This document shows, one piece after another, positions 23,301 to 36,765 of a stretch of 64,000 bases of DNA. A program made the position numbers and the translations under genes. Position 1 is the first letter of the stretch. The number at the start of each line of letters is the position of its first letter. The notes beneath the pieces are model-generated. The model ran no database searches and was not told the origin of the DNA. It saw nothing but the letters and a program-made list of their open reading frames with translations. The DNA is from Lumnitzera littorea (Eukaryota; Streptophyta; Magnoliopsida; Myrtales; Combretaceae). The stretch covers positions 71,099,308 to 71,163,307 of the forward strand of contig JAMXBB010000011.1 in the NCBI GenBank assembly GCA_024138015.1, given 5' to 3'.

Positions 23301-24400
23301 TTGATGAAATCCTTGATTATATTATTGCAATGGCTAATAAAAGAGTTCAATAAAAAAAAAAATCCTTTGATTTTGTAAATAGTTGACATTAACCAAGATT
23401 TAAAGAAAATTCTAAGGTCCTAATTGGATTGTCTTTTTTATGTCCATTTCTTATCTATATTACTATATAACTATTTAAAATTTAACATTTGGAAAATTAT
23501 CTTATTTATATATTATTTGTTTTCATTTCATAATTACAATGAAAGTAATGATTGAATAAAATTCACATACTTTTAAAAGAAAGGATTTAAAAAATGTAGA
23601 CAATCAAATTTAGGAATCTAAAATTTGGTCAATGGGTTATATGAAAGCCTACACAAATAAAAGTAAAATTAGGGTATGAAGGTATCGAGGCCACTCAATA
23701 TATCATTCTGATGCCTAAGTAAGATGTGTGTAAAAAGGGGTGTAGGCGAAAAGAAAGTAAAGAGTATTCAAGAGATTCAAAAAAAACACATCATTGGTTC
23801 CAAGCTCTATTTGTAGGTGGCGACTTGTAACTATCCCAATAACTGTAGTTAACACATTTGTTACATGGAAAAGTTATGCTCCACACCACTTCCTTATTCC
23901 TAGGAATGTGGGAATAGTGGATAGTTATCTATGTACTAATTTCCCAATTACTCGTGCCTATGTCCAAATTCAAACATCTGATGGTTAAGTGCTGTTGGTC
24001 AGATTCATGAGTTAAAGCAATCCTTAACTTGTCAATTACCTTCCCTAACCCTTCTAAGATTCTCCTAATCTGTCTTTACATGATCCTTGCTCTCTTTCTT
24101 TAAGTTATGAGGACTCCACTTGCATATAAGCAAGCTAGCAAACTAGATTGAGAGTTTAGGTTGACAAGTTGAAATATGAAGGCTTCAAGTCACCAGGGGC
24201 CTAATGGGCTTAAGATTAAAAGCACTTATCAATAAAAAGTATATATTTTATTCATTCAAATAGGATATTTAAATTGGTATTTTTGAAAAATAAATAAATA
24301 AATGGTAAATTAATTCGAATTTATAGAGATTTATTAAGTATTTAATTTTTAAAATAGGGGTACGTATATAACTATATTTCCATCTTTTTGGCATTTTATT
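20345..24400. other. Gene-free AT-rich interval
   Basis: About 4 kb without a supported gene. It contains many poly-A and poly-T runs (for example 21051-21064 and 22111-22123), a small inverted-repeat element at about 23409-23623, and otherwise unassigned sequence. I saw no conserved protein motif in any frame. The short open stretches here have no recognisable composition. Confidence 0.5.
23409..23623. mobile_element. Small MITE-like element
   Basis: About 215 bp bounded by imperfect inverted repeats: TTCTAAGGTCCTAATTGGAT at the left and ACAATCAAATTTAGGAATCT at the right, whose complement reads AGATTCCTAAATTTGATTGT. The interior is AT-rich and non-coding. The structure fits a miniature inverted-repeat transposable element. 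I could not fix the target duplication. Confidence 0.45.
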
Positions 24401-24405
24401 CTTAC

Positions 24406-27344
24406 TATCACGCCCCAAACTTAAGAAGTAGTAACAGTCCCGCCATGTAAACCAACCTAAGCTAGAAGCTAACCCTTTAGCTAGGTCAACCAGCTTTGAA
24501 GCAATCAAATGGGCACTTGTAATATATAAAACCTATAGAGTAACATTTTACAAAATATATTTTCTTATACTTATAGATATATTTGTTCATTACAGAATCT
24601 TAGGTACATTAAGAGTCTAAAGTTTTCAAAAGGAACTGTACATCTCTATAGGAGGACTACATTACATATATAATGATAAAAGCGAGCTAATGAAAACTAT
24701 AAGTCCTCTTAGGAAGACCTTATAATCCTCCCACAAAAACAAAAAAACAAAAGAAACTTGAGCTTCGTTCCATTCATTACACTTCTTCACTTTACTCTCC
24801 ATCTCATCAAAACTAACCTATAGACAAGTGTAACAAGGCATCTTTTAGTACTACTCTGTACCTGCAAAACAATTTATAGGAATGTGAGGTCAACTAGCTC
24901 AATAAGAAGGGATGCAGTTGTAAGAACACATTAACAAATAAGGTTATTCAATCATTAATTATATATAAATGCAACAGACAAATGATATAACATCTCACAA
25001 TATTTAACCGTTTTATTGTGAAGTTAGAGTAATTTCATCCACTCTAACCTAGATTCCAAGGAGTTTCAACACGACACTATCAGACCAAATTCAGGCTTGT
25101 GTAATGAAAAGCACCCTCCTTTCTAGACAACATTCGAACCACTAATCCCAACCTTACCGTGACCCCTTCTCCTATCACTTAGTTCGACTAAAGGTTGGAA
25201 AATGACCATTTCTCCTATCCTTAACGAGTGCATCAATATTTAGTCTGACAACTTAATCGTTACCCCTATTAGGTTATTGTGAATGTCAAGTTAGACGTTT
25301 AGTCAACTTAAGATTAGTCTAGATTATTAGATGACCAACCAAGTTTATACAAGGAAGATATGATATATGTTCAAATAGAAAATAGTATTTGGAGTTTAAC
25401 TCCCAATCAACAATCAATATCTCAAGCACATACATAACACATGCACAACAATCTAACTACAACCACAAACAAGCACTCTTACTCCTTCAAGTATCCTGAT
25501 ATGATATTTTAATATATCATTAAGCATCGATTCCAACTTACTTGAATATAATGACACATACTCTTATACGTCACATTCATAATCATTGTTAATAATCCCT
25601 AGAAAGTAATACACAACTTCAGTTTTAAATCACATATAATGTAGGAACTTATTTTCATTATTAAATAGGTTTACATTCTGACAATAATAGGCTCTTTAGT
25701 GATTTATCTAATTTTCAGTTGACTTAAAATAGGTTCTAACTAAGTTTCTGATTAAGGTTCTAACCCATTACCATAAGATAGGTTTTAGTTAAGAAGTTCT
25801 TGACTTACCTTCTGACTCTAGTATAGTTATAAAGTTCCAGTATCGATTACTTTCTGACCCAAAGTCCATTTTTTTAGCATAATCAAGTTATTCACTCTTA
25901 AAATATATTTTGATCTTCTTTCTAACATAGTTTTTGACTCTTCAACCACTATCACAACTTACTATTTAACTCATACACAAGCTTACCTTATATTTCCAGA
26001 ATTTTTAACACCCAGTAACATCAGCAAATATCCACTAAGAACTTCAATTATATATGTATCAACTCCAAATATACTAAATACTCATTTACACTTATATAAT
26101 AACTTAAAGATTAAATGTCAAATTCACCAAACGCCAACTTTTTACTTAAAAATCATCATTTCTTAAATCATAATAATCCACTTCAAGCTGCTGTAGGGTA
26201 ATAATCATATATCACAATATAGTTTTTATAAAGAATCACTAAGCTCTCTTTGGAAATACTCATCCAATACACTGTTTTGACGAAAATGAATTTTTGTCCA
26301 AAATCCGACAACATAATTTTTCCAATTGGTCTTTTAATTACTTGTTTAAAATTTGGTGTGTAGAACGTTTTTTTTTTAAGGATCCCATATTTACACTTAA
26401 AATTTTGAAAATCTAATTAGATATTTGAATTCTTCATGAGAAAATTCTAAGGGAAACCAAATTTCATAATTTTTTGTGATCTTTTGCTATTTTTCCTAAT
26501 TTTTTATGAAATCGGAAAAGTTTAATGACTTACCGGAAACCCGAGCTCCAACCACCATGGGAGGAGAAGGTGCGTTAGCCCAATCCACCGCTGGCCACTC
26601 CTTCAAATCACCACTTGGTTTCACTTCCAACTACTCAACTTCCTTGGGTACTCGCAAATTTCTAGATTTACCTACTATTGTCTTAATTTTTGTTCTTCAC
26701 TTTCTCTCTCTATATTTTCCACTTCCAAAATTTTTCCAAGCTAAAAAATTATCAAACTTTGCTCTGATGTGATTTTATATCTCCAATTGAGTGGCTTTTG
26801 ATTTTTTTTTTCTTCCTATTAACATGTATAAATAACACATGGCTAGGTATCAAAATTCTCAATTCTTATCCCATGTATTCTCAAACTTTATGCCACGCAG
26901 CAACATGTTTCTTATTTGTCAAAGAAAATTTTTTTTTATCATTTTTCCCAATTTCATTAATTTAGTTAGTGAATTATACTTAATTTCAGGTATTTATAAT
27001 AATTACAGGTATATATATTTACATAATAATTATACTCGATGCACATACATGTCTTTTATATATTATTTAACATCCAATATAACTACTCTATAATATATCT
27101 CTAAGTGTTTGTCAATTTTTGAAATTTACATTACGTATATTTGATAATATAATAACGATATAATAAATTCTTACTATTTTAGTTATATTCTTAGTATCTT
27201 AATATATTTTTAAATTCCGAACTTACTTAATCACTTCAACTAATATTGTGAGCCTACATATAAGTTTTTACATTAATCGAGTTAGTTTCACCGACACTCT
27301 AAGTTTGTTTACTCAATTCCTATACATTGAGTACAAGGCTCACA
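24406..27344 (+). mobile_element. Solo LTR, long Ty3-type family, copy 2 (TSD CTTAC)
   Basis: This 2939-bp LTR starts TATCACGCCCCAAAC (TG decayed to TA) and ends AAGGCTCACA. It is flanked by perfect CTTAC copies at 24401-24405 and 27345-27349. It shares with the 4547 and 56537 copies the CCCGCCATGTAAACCAACC block, a GGAATGTGAGGTCAACTAGC block near 24880, and a CACTTAGTTCGACTAAAGG block near 25175. No internal region is present. It is intermediate in decay between the other two copies. Confidence 0.88.
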
Positions 27345-27680
27345 CTTACCAAATATAAAATTTAAATAGACTCAAAAAAGACACTTAAAAAAAAAAAAAA
27401 AGAAGAAAAAGATTAACCAAATGGATCCTACCTTTGTTCACTTTAGCATATATGCTTACCAAAAATAGCTTTTGCTCTTCCTAAATGAGTATAGCACACA
27501 ACTAAGTCTTCCTTTTTAAAACACTCCTTGTAGCGTAATATTAATGATAATTCATATTTATTGAAATGAATATTTCGTTTCAAATATTCTATCAAATCAT
27601 ATTACATAAGTAAAAAAAAAAAATTAATTCTAGCAGTTAATAACATGATTACAATCATCTAAGTCTTTTTCCTAAGTATA

Positions 27681-27844
27681 TTATCTAAATAAACTCAGTT
27701 GGTAAGTGCTAGGTCTTCTAGTCTAATTCTTCTCTATTCTCTCTATATGCTTTTACCTTATATTATCTAAATAAACTCAATCAATAAGTGCTGGGTCTTG
27801 TAATATAATTCTTCTCAATTCTCTCTATATGCTTCTACCTTTTT
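27681..27844. repeat. 82-bp tandem duplication
   Basis: Two head-to-tail copies, 27681-27762 and 27763-27844, both begin TTATCTAAATAAACTCA and both contain TAAGTGCT(A/G)GGTCTT and TTCTCTCTATATGCTT. They differ at a modest number of positions, so the duplication is old. No coding content. Confidence 0.85.
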
Positions 27845-28925
27845 TTTTTTTTTTTTTTGCCAAACACTTAATGCAAATGTTATATTAATGTGCTTCATCA
27901 AAAACTAGATTACTAATAATTAGAGATAAGTGGGTACAGGATGGATAAGGCATGACTCCTTATCCATACCCTACCTTATAAGTACAAATTCTAAAATTTT
28001 TGCACTCGGAACCTACCATGTGATATCAAGGAACCACCTTATATCATGTAGACATAGTATCTTATGGAACTTGTATTTTTTTTTTATCTTTTTTTTGAAA
28101 TATTATACAAATACATAATTAATATTAAACATGTAACTATACTAATTGACCAAATAATAATATTTCAAAAATTCTTATATTTACAACACATCTAATCGTA
28201 ACAATATGAAACTTTAATAATAGAATAGAGAATAATCCCAACAAGAAACGTTCAACCCTTGATTAAGTTATGCTAAATTATTTTTTTTTTCCCTTTGAAA
28301 TCATCAAAATAATTTTTTTTTTCAAATTATAAAATCATTATATACAGAATACAAACGCAAGGTTTTACCCAAAAAACAAAAAATAATAAGAGAAAAGAAC
28401 AAGACAATAACATAAGAACGTATAATCTTAGGGTTTTAGCATAGGTTAGTATAAGATATCTTAAAATCTTTGCCCTGTACACTTTATAGTATGGGTTATA
28501 AGGTAGGTATACGATACACTGGCGTTATACTTATATTCCATCATGTAAGAGTAGGTTTTAGAAAATTATTACTCAAAACTTACCTTGTGACCTTCTTTAC
28601 ACATACAGAACCTACCTAGTAGAGCAAGATCCTGATGGATACCTTACACGGTAGGGTCACCTGCTCACCTCCACTAACAATACAATCTGAAGCCACATTT
28701 CTATTGATTTAATACTATTTTATGTTTTTAATAATAAGCAAGCCATGACTAGGTTGGGACAACGAACTTATGAAAAAAAAAAGTATTTTTTCTTTTAAAA
28801 GCTACAAAATATTGAATCACATATATTTATTTCGATTTTAAAAATTATTTTTCACCTTATAAAATTAATTATCACCCTAAAATCACTATTCTCCCCTACG
28901 AGATTCTATTATTTCAAATTTTTTT

Positions 28926-29349
28926 AGGTAGCATTTGATTGTAAAAACTGAATTAAATAAAGAGAATTGGATAGAACAAATACGAGGAAAACTGAATAAA
29001 AAAAATGCAGGGGGACTAGATTGGATAGTACAAACTTATTGTATAATGTTTGGTTTACACAATATATGATACAAAATAAATAATTTTTTGTAATATTTAA
29101 TAAAAATAATATTAATTAACTCGATTTTATAATATAGAAAGGTATTTTTAAGAATGTAAAATATTTTTATTTTTTTATCTAATAAATTTCTTTTTTATAC
29201 CATAATACAGATATGATAAAATTTGGACTTTTTATCTAGTCTATTAACCAAAATTTTTGTTTAGTCATCAAGCAAAGTTATAAATCAAACATAAGACAAA
29301 ATTTTTTGTTCATCAAGTATCATAAAAATTGCAAAACCAAATATTACCT
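28926..29349. mobile_element. MITE-like element with imperfect inverted ends
   Basis: The left end AGGTAGCATTTGATT and the right end AACCAAATATTACCT are imperfect inverted repeats (the complement of the right end is AGGTAATATTTGGTT). They are about 424 bp apart. The interior is AT-rich and non-coding. This fits a non-autonomous DNA transposon. The class is not determined. Confidence 0.45.
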
Positions 29350-30363
29350 TAATCTAAATTTTAGGACCTTTTAACTTTATATTTCTTTTGTATTTTCTCT
29401 TCTTCAATTCTCTTAAGAGTTTTTACTAAGAAAACTACTCTAGAGGGATTGAAAATGCATATCTACAGATACACATATATATTAATAAAAATTGAAATTT
29501 ATATCCCTATTTACAGATTTTGCCAATAATATATATGTATATATATACACATGTGTTGTATATATAACAAATTATAAGCCTAGATCAAAATATTATATTA
29601 CATCTATTATATTAAAGGAAAAGTCTTTTTTTTTTAACCACCAATGACTAATTACATTTATAGTTCTAATTTTCACCATTAAATATATTTAGATGATAGT
29701 TACAAAAAAGATTCAAACCCATTCTATATAATTCTCAATTAATATCGATTATTTACAAATCTTTCCAACTATATAATTACTATTTTCTATCTACTTATTT
29801 TTATGATTGTTATTGTTTTATTTATTTATTATTTTAATTATCTAATATTACTATTATTTAAAAAATTTATTATACTTTTTATTTGATTAGCATTTGCTAC
29901 TATAATAAAGACTTTTTAAAAAAAAATTATTACAGTTTTGATTTTCTTAATATATATTATTAGTGTTCTTTTATATTATAGAGTTTAATTTTTTTTAATA
30001 TTTTCTGTAATATACAATACGAATGCTTATATTAGAACAGAAAGGAAATACGTGTTTCTCAACATGAAATGGAAGCTATTTTTCAATCGATTTTGGTCAC
30101 TCAGTAATCAGTTCGATAGCCGGATAACAAAAAAAGGAGGGTAATAAAGAGCAGAAGCCAACAATTTTGTGTAGAAAAAGGAAAAATAAAAATGGTATAA
30201 AATATCAACTAAAGGGAAGGATCCTCCTCCGCAAGAGTAATGGTAGAAAACCAGAAGGCTGAATAGAACCATTGGCGCCCAACTCTTTTCCAACTTTGTA
30301 CTCTCTCTCTCTCCATTTTGTCTCTCCTCCAACCACTTTCTACTTCTACTTCCTTCCTCTTCC

Positions 30364-30370
30364 TTATAAA
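30364..30370 (+). promoter_or_regulatory. TATA-like motif before the kelch gene
   Basis: TTATAAA lies 34 bases before the chosen ATG (30404), after a CT-rich tract (30300-30360) of the kind found in plant 5' leaders. If it is the TATA box the leader would be almost absent. More probably transcription starts upstream and this is coincidental. Weak call. Confidence 0.25.
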
Positions 30371-30403
30371 CCGCGCCTCTTCACAAAATGGGTTTCGACA
30401 ACA

Positions 30404-33400
30404 ATGGCCAGATTTTCACACCCCAAACACGCTTCTTCCACAAAAACAGTCCTTTTGTTTTCATGCTTTGGCCTTCTTGGTGTTGTTTTAATTGCAGATT
30501 TCATATGGTCTTCTTCTTCTTCTTCCTTTTCCTCTGCGTATCTGTCTCTGGCTTCAAATTGGGCCCTTGAGAAATCTAAGACCATTGTCCTTCCCGGTGC
30601 CCCAGACCAACAGGACAAGGTACTCTACTTTTCCATCTTGTTTTTCAATTTATTGTTTTATGATTGTTTTGCTGATACCCATCTTGGATTTTCTATGATC
30701 ATGTTGTTCTTTACGTTTGAATTGGTCTAGTCTTTTTAAAGTTTCAGTCCTTAGAATTTTTCTTTTTATTCTAAGATTTTGTGGGAAAAATCAGACGCCC
30801 AAGTGAGGCAATACATCTATATTCAAATGTAGACTTTTGGAGAGTTTCTGTTCATTTAAGGATGTAAGGTTTTCATTAATGGAACTCGAAGAGTTTTCGA
30901 TCTTCACAACTTGGATACCATACGGATAAATGTAATGTTATTTCGGCCAAGAAGCTCTTTTTAAATGCTTGAAGGTTGGCATTTTACTCTAAGTCGCGAC
31001 TTATGCGATTTCATGCTAGAACTAAATATTAACACTTTGGCCTCTCAACCATTGTCATAGATCTGTGAGGGGATCCTCAAGTGTAGCATTAGTGATGGTG
31101 CTTATGCTCATATATTCTGGTGATTGTGTGAAACCCTATAGTTCCTAGTTGTTAACCGACCTTGTATTTTCAGAATGCACAACCTGATGATAAGATCAGT
31201 CGAGGTCCTAATAGAATCTTGTCAGCAACATTTGCTGATTTGCCTGCTCTGGAGTTAGAATGGGAACAGATGCCATCAGCACCTGTACCTCGTCTTGATG
31301 GAGCAGCAATACAGATTGACAACCTACTTTATGTTTTTGCTGGATATGGCACTCTTGACTGGGTAACAATATTCCCTGAGACACAACTAATGTTTTTAAC
31401 TTGGGACTATAATGGAGCTCTTTTCCTCTATACATACTTACAATGCTTGCCTTTTGCTCATTTTCTAGGTGCATTCTCATGTGGATGTATACAATTTCAC
31501 GGACAACACATGGGGAGGCAGGTTTGACATGCCAAAAGAGATGGCAAATTCACATCTAGGGATGGCTACTGATGGGAGATACATTTATGTTGTTTCTGGA
31601 CAATATGGTCCCCAGTGCAGAGGCCCGACTGCACACACATTTGTGCTTGACGCTAAAACAAAAAAATGGGATAGCATGCCTCCACTTCCAGCCCCTAGGT
31701 ATGTATTTGAAAGAGATCAGAAGTACCATTTTCTTTAGCTGGAAAGACGTATGCATGAACTGCATCCTAATAGTGCCCTGACAATAATATTTACCATCTT
31801 TGTATGCTGAAGTTTTGAGTTGCCTGTTATTAGGGGATATTTATCGAATGAAACTGCAGTAAATTATGTCTTCTATGCGTAGAGAAATCTTAGTGCTGTT
31901 GTCACTATCCTGTAGCATCTCCCAAACTGTCAGTCACATTTGCACTTTTGCAGATGTTATTGTTTGTATTCTGTTGCATGTTTGAATTCGTGGAGGTCGA
32001 TTCATATACTCTTGGTTGGCTTTTCCTTTACTTATGGGGATAGTGCTTCCACTGTGGTATTAATGTACACTGAATCAATACTGTAACCTGCATTTCTCTC
32101 TCCTTTTATTCTTTTGGTTTTAATCCTGAATTATATAACAAGTCCTAAGCATTTGATGCTTCGTTTCGCTGGATATGTTATCAATTGCCTAGGTAAAATA
32201 CTACTGCTCTGGCATCAGTTTCTTCTAAGTAACTGCAATTTCATCCTCAAGATCTTTTGTCCTTTTTTTTTTCTTTTCTTTTTTTTCCCCTCTTTTCTAG
32301 TGATAGGGATATAGGATAGTCATCATAAAAGAAGAAACTGTGATTTTGTCTAGCTATCTACATCATGTATGTAATGATGTTGCTCCTTTTGGGCTGCTGT
32401 ATCTGCTTTGTATTGCGTCAACCATCAAATCTTCATATCTCAAATTTACAGCATGAGTGAATCATTTTCAGGTATGCTCCAGCCACACAATTATGGAGAG
32501 GTAGACTCCATGTGATGGGCGGCAGCAAGGAGAATCGCCACACGCCTGGGTTGGAGCATTGGAGCCTAGCAGTAAAGGATGGAAAAGCATTGGAAAAAGA
32601 GTGGCGAAGTGAAATTCCCATTCCTCGTGGGGGACCACACAGGTTTGTACGATGCTCCATCATGCTGCTTGACTTTAGCACTTTCTTCTATTTGTCAGCA
32701 TCTGTGTGTTGCACTTGTACATGCCTTCAAATTCCTTGTGTTTGGACCCTACCCAGATTCTATCTTCTCTTTTCTCTGTAATATTAAGTGTTTGTCTCTT
32801 TTTTTTCCCTTCTTCCTTGGTTTCACAGGGCTTGCATAGTATTCAATGACAAGCTTTTCGTTATTGGCGGTCAGGAGGGTGATTTTATGGCAAAACCAGG
32901 GTCACCTATTTTCAAATGCTCCCGCCGGCATGAGGTATGGGAATTAGGAACTCTGGTTAGGTGGTGGTTCTTGGTTTTTTTCTTTTATTGGGATTTCATT
33001 TTGTTGAGTGTAAATGAATGAATGCAAGTTAGCCAATTCGTTACTGCTTTTTCTTTCCTTTTTTTTTTTTTTTGGGTGAATTATACCTGTGTATGGCAAA
33101 TGCATGTATGCATTTCAGAATAATGACAATGGTTTAATTTTTTTCAGGTGGTATATGGTGATGTATATATGCTGGATGTGGAAATGAAGTGGAAAGTGCT
33201 TCCTCCCATGCCAAAGCCGAACTCCCATATTGAATTCTCTTGGGTGATTGTCAATAATTCTGTTATTATCACAGGAGGTACGACAGAGAAGCACCCGATT
33301 ACCAAAAGGATGATGCTCGTGGGGGAGGTTTTCAAGTTCGATTTGGACTCATTGGTATGTGTTTCATTCTCAATGACAAGCTGCTCAGAATTTTTCAAAT

Positions 33401-34066
33401 ATTTTCTTAGCTGTGTAAATGAACCCACTAGTCTCATGAAAAATGTGTGTGTATGTGTGTGTAAAGCATGAAAGTTTAGAATTGGCCAGCTATGTGAGTT
33501 CTGGGACCTCATTTAGGATGCTATGGTTACAAAGTAGCATTAGTGACGGTCCACATTAACAACAAACCATTTGCGTGTGGGAGCATATGCACATATATGT
33601 GAGAGGGTACAGGAGAGCAAAGCTGCAACAATAGTCTGAATAAGAATTCACCATTTAGATTCACTGTACCTTTCCTGCTCTCCCAAAGCATAACTATTGG
33701 AGAACATCTCTAGACTCTTACTTCTTCCATTAGCCACACGGTCTAATAGTAAAGTACTTGTGTATTTGTATAACCTAGACCATAGTTGCTTCATTTGATA
33801 AATGAAAACCACCTCCAGTTTCATAAAGCCAGATGTAATCTACTTCTTTAGCTATTTGATTTCATGTTTTATGCTTATATTGGAGTTCATGTTATCTGCA
33901 GAAGTGGTCGGTGATCGGAAAGCTTCCTTACCGTATAAAAACAACAATAGCTGGGTACTGGGATGGATGGTTGTATTTTACATCTGGACAGAGGGATAGA
34001 GGACCTGATAATCCTCAGCCCAAAAAGGTGGTTGGAGAGATGTGGAGAACGAAATTGAGGTTATGA
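30404..34066 (+). CDS. Kelch-repeat / galactose-oxidase-like membrane protein, 7 exons, 427 aa
   Basis: Exons: 30404-30619, 31174-31362, 31469-31698, 32472-32642, 32829-32934, 33148-33354, 33902-34066 (stop TGA 34064-34066). All introns are GT-AG and all phases agree. Residues about 15-35 (TVLLFSCFGLLGVVLIADF) form one N-terminal membrane anchor, followed by a Ser-rich stretch, then a lumenal-type domain. Kelch-type strands with Gly pairs or equivalents are at VFAGYG (about 126-131), VVSGQYG (about 176-182), HVMGGS (about 225-230), FVIGGQ (about 279-284) and VIITGG (about 343-348), consistent with a beta-propeller. From memory, the order and about 427-aa length match the Arabidopsis kelch protein At3g27220, a probable Golgi type II protein. 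Molecular function is unknown and no galactose-oxidase copper ligands are claimed. An in-frame ATG at 30272 would add 44 residues. I prefer 30404 because translation then starts just before the anchor and the upstream part looks like a CT-rich leader. The 3' end faces the SET gene. Confidence 0.93.
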
Positions 34067-35489
34067 GATCCAAGGCCTGGTTTGGTAGCATCGTTTGAGG
34101 AATTATCCATATCATCATACATCCTGTTAGCAGCGTTTTATTATGTAGAATTTACTTTAATAGCAGCTTTTCCATTTTTTTTTTTTTTTCCTTTTTCCCT
34201 TCTTAATGTGCAAGTAGGATATAGACATATCACATTGTACTGGAGGTTATGATTCAATGATTCAACCAAAAATTATGTTAAAAAATAATTAAAATACGAA
34301 AGAGCAACAACAAATGGTTCTAAGGATTAGATAATGGTGGAAACCGGAAAGTAAAGGTAGTTATCCATCGGCCTATGGCGGCTGTGAAACACCATAAAAA
34401 TATAAAAAAATCAATTTTCATTTCTAAAGAAGGAATTTTCTTTTTATTTAATTAATATATTCCATGACTATTATTTGCCATTGTTGTATCTATTCACTAC
34501 CATTGGTTCTTATTACCACTTATTATTTTAAAATAAAAACCATTAATACCACCTCTGCTGCGTAAAAATAGTTTGATATACAATGAAATAAAGAAAGAAA
34601 TAACAAAGCTTTTTCCATATTCCAAAATATCTATGGAATTGAACTTAATTAAATTAAATGTATATATAATAATTATTAAAAATTACCTTTAACTATTAAA
34701 TATTGTACTTAAATTTAAGATTAAACAAATAATTTAATTAATAAAAATAAATATAAAAAGAATGGAATTATTGGCTCTGTTTTTCCAACTTCAAGATAAA
34801 ATTGAATTCTTTCTTAAAATTAAAATAACCGATTTTATGAAATCGCAATTCCAACTTACTTGTAAGTGTGCTTTCAAACATGAGGAGAAGAAAGGCAATT
34901 TTATTCCAATCCATTCCCATTCACTTATACCAAACATGGTATAATACCACCTGCCCAGTAGGTTTTTATTTCAAGCATCAATTTGGGCGAAAAATTGCAT
35001 TGATAATTTGTATTTACATGTACAATGGTGGACAGGATATGAAACGTGTTCCCGCAATAAGATGAGACAAATGATTCCTTTCCTTTAAAAAGATATGGAT
35101 CGTAAGGTTAAAATTCAGTCACGACTGCTGAGGCAAAATCTGATATATTAGACCCAGCATAGACAGACGAAGGAAAATATACGAATTTCATCCAGGAGCC
35201 AGCACTAAGCATCATCCCCTACTAGAGCCCCCAAGGGATATGGAGACAAACTTTTATGTCTTACATTGAGTTCCACGATCATCCTATAGAAGAAATACCC
35301 AATACTTCAATAACCAAGAAAATCACAATAAAATCATACAAGAATAAATTGAAATCCAATGCCCCCGTGAATCATCGCAATGCATCTAGAGTTTCTTGAG
35401 ACAAGCAATCACTGACAATATAGAAATCTTGATAGGTAAAGATAAAGCTATAAACGAGTTAAATCAAATCAAGATAATACAGTGATAAG

Positions 35490-35835
35490 CAAGCTCAACT
35501 CGGATTTTCAAAGCTCGAGCTCGATCAAACTTATAATTCTAAACTCTAGCTCAACCCAAAGTGGTGCTCCACAAGCTCAAGCTCTACTCATTTAAGCTTG
35601 CATTGACTCAATAATCTTTAAAAAATATTATAAATTTATTAAAATAATAATATTTATACTCCATTCGAGCTCAACCGATATTCAAATTCAAATTGAATTC
35701 GATTAAGCTCACAAGTTTGTCAAGCCAAACATCATAAAGCTCAAGCTTGACTTGATAAGTTACTCAAGCAACTCAAGCTCAAACTCGACCCTAACTTGAC
35801 TATAGCCGAGTTGAGTCAAACTCAAGTAATTGCTG
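35490..35835. repeat. Degenerate AGCTC(A/G)A-rich dispersed repeat
   Basis: The segment is built from many spaced copies of AAGCTCAA, AGCTCGA and ACTCAAG-type words, for example AAGCTCGAGCTCGATC near 35511, plus CGAGTTGAGTCAA near 35808. Such AGCTCGA-rich dispersed repeats are common in plant intergenic DNA. The exact boundaries and class are not determined. Confidence 0.5.
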
Positions 35836-36362
35836 AACCAAACATGACCAGCTTTTAAGTAAGATTGTCTCATTTCACTGGAAGAGAATTTGAAGAGTCC
35901 ACAGGGCATTGAATGTACACATGCTTTTATCTTACATTCAAGGTTTCTCTAATTTCTCGTTGAACAAATGCCAAATTGCCCGAACGACAATGGAAAATTT
36001 TATAGATATTGTTTTGTCTGAATTGATTTTGTTCCTTTAGCACAATTTAAAGAAAAAAGTTGATACCATGGCACCAAAACGTTGAGTGCAGAGTATGCCC
36101 CGAGGAATACATTCCAATTGTGGTCGAGCCCCTTTCATAACCCACAAACCACAAAAGGATCACGTTAGTGGAAGAATGAAGGGTGAGGGAGGAAAAAGAA
36201 AGAAGAAGAAGTTGAGTGCACAAGATAGCCCTCGTATCCATACCGGAAGGCAGAACAAAAGGTGGACAGGGAAAGTTAGACCCAGTTAATTCCACAGGTC
36301 ATGATTAAAGAATTCTTAGATCATATGCAGCTAACTACATGTTCTGGGCATAAAAGATGTTT

Positions 36363-36765
36363 ACTGTGTTTGGATTGGTGAAAAGGGCAGAAATTGAAGG
36401 CGATGAGAGGAAATAATATGTTTAGCAACTTATATAAGGAGAGAGAATAAGTAGAAAAGGAAGGAAATAAGTGAAAACATTTTTACTTCGGAATCCACTT
36501 CTTTTCTCTCCAAAATTAGACAGAAATTAGTGGAAATGAATGAAAATGAGAGAATTAAAAATTGTTCTTTATGACAATATTTACCAAAATAAAAATAAGG
36601 ATAACTTTGTCTCATACTAACTCAATTTCCCTTTATTTCGTTTTCTAATTCAAATTAAACAAAGGAAATGACCATTTCCTTCATATGCTACGAACACAAA
36701 GTGAAAATTACATTTCATTCCATTTTTACTTATTTCTTTTCTATCAAAAAATGGCCAAACACAGT
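36363..36765. mobile_element. MITE with 11-bp terminal inverted repeats
   Basis: ACTGTGTTTGG (36363-36373) and CCAAACACAGT (36755-36765) are perfect inverted repeats 403 bp end to end. The interior is purine-rich on the left and pyrimidine-rich on the right (GAAAAGGAAGGAAATAAG against CTTATTTCTTTTC), so it could fold back. It fits a hAT- or Harbinger-like MITE. I could not decide the target duplication. Confidence 0.7.

Larger units (their letters stand above)
27350..30240. other. Gene-free AT-rich interval upstream of the kelch gene
   Basis: No supported gene in 2.9 kb. It contains an 82-bp tandem duplication (27681-27844), a MITE-like element (28926-29349), several poly-A and poly-T tracts, and an AT-rich microsatellite-like patch near 29528-29570. 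The last few hundred bases before 30404 are the presumed promoter of the kelch gene. Confidence 0.5.

Noticed and set aside
23794..23988. Plus-strand open frame of 64 codons
   Set aside because: No motif, no splice partners recognised, and surroundings are debris. There is no support for a gene.
30272..30403. Upstream in-frame ATG of the kelch gene as the true start
   Set aside because: It would add 44 residues from a CT-rich, leader-like tract ahead of the membrane anchor. The family normally begins just before the anchor. Not excluded, but less likely.
30364..30618. Minus-strand frame opposite kelch exon 1 with a run of Glu
   Set aside because: It is the antisense shadow of the coding exon. 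The Glu run is the complement of the Ser codons.
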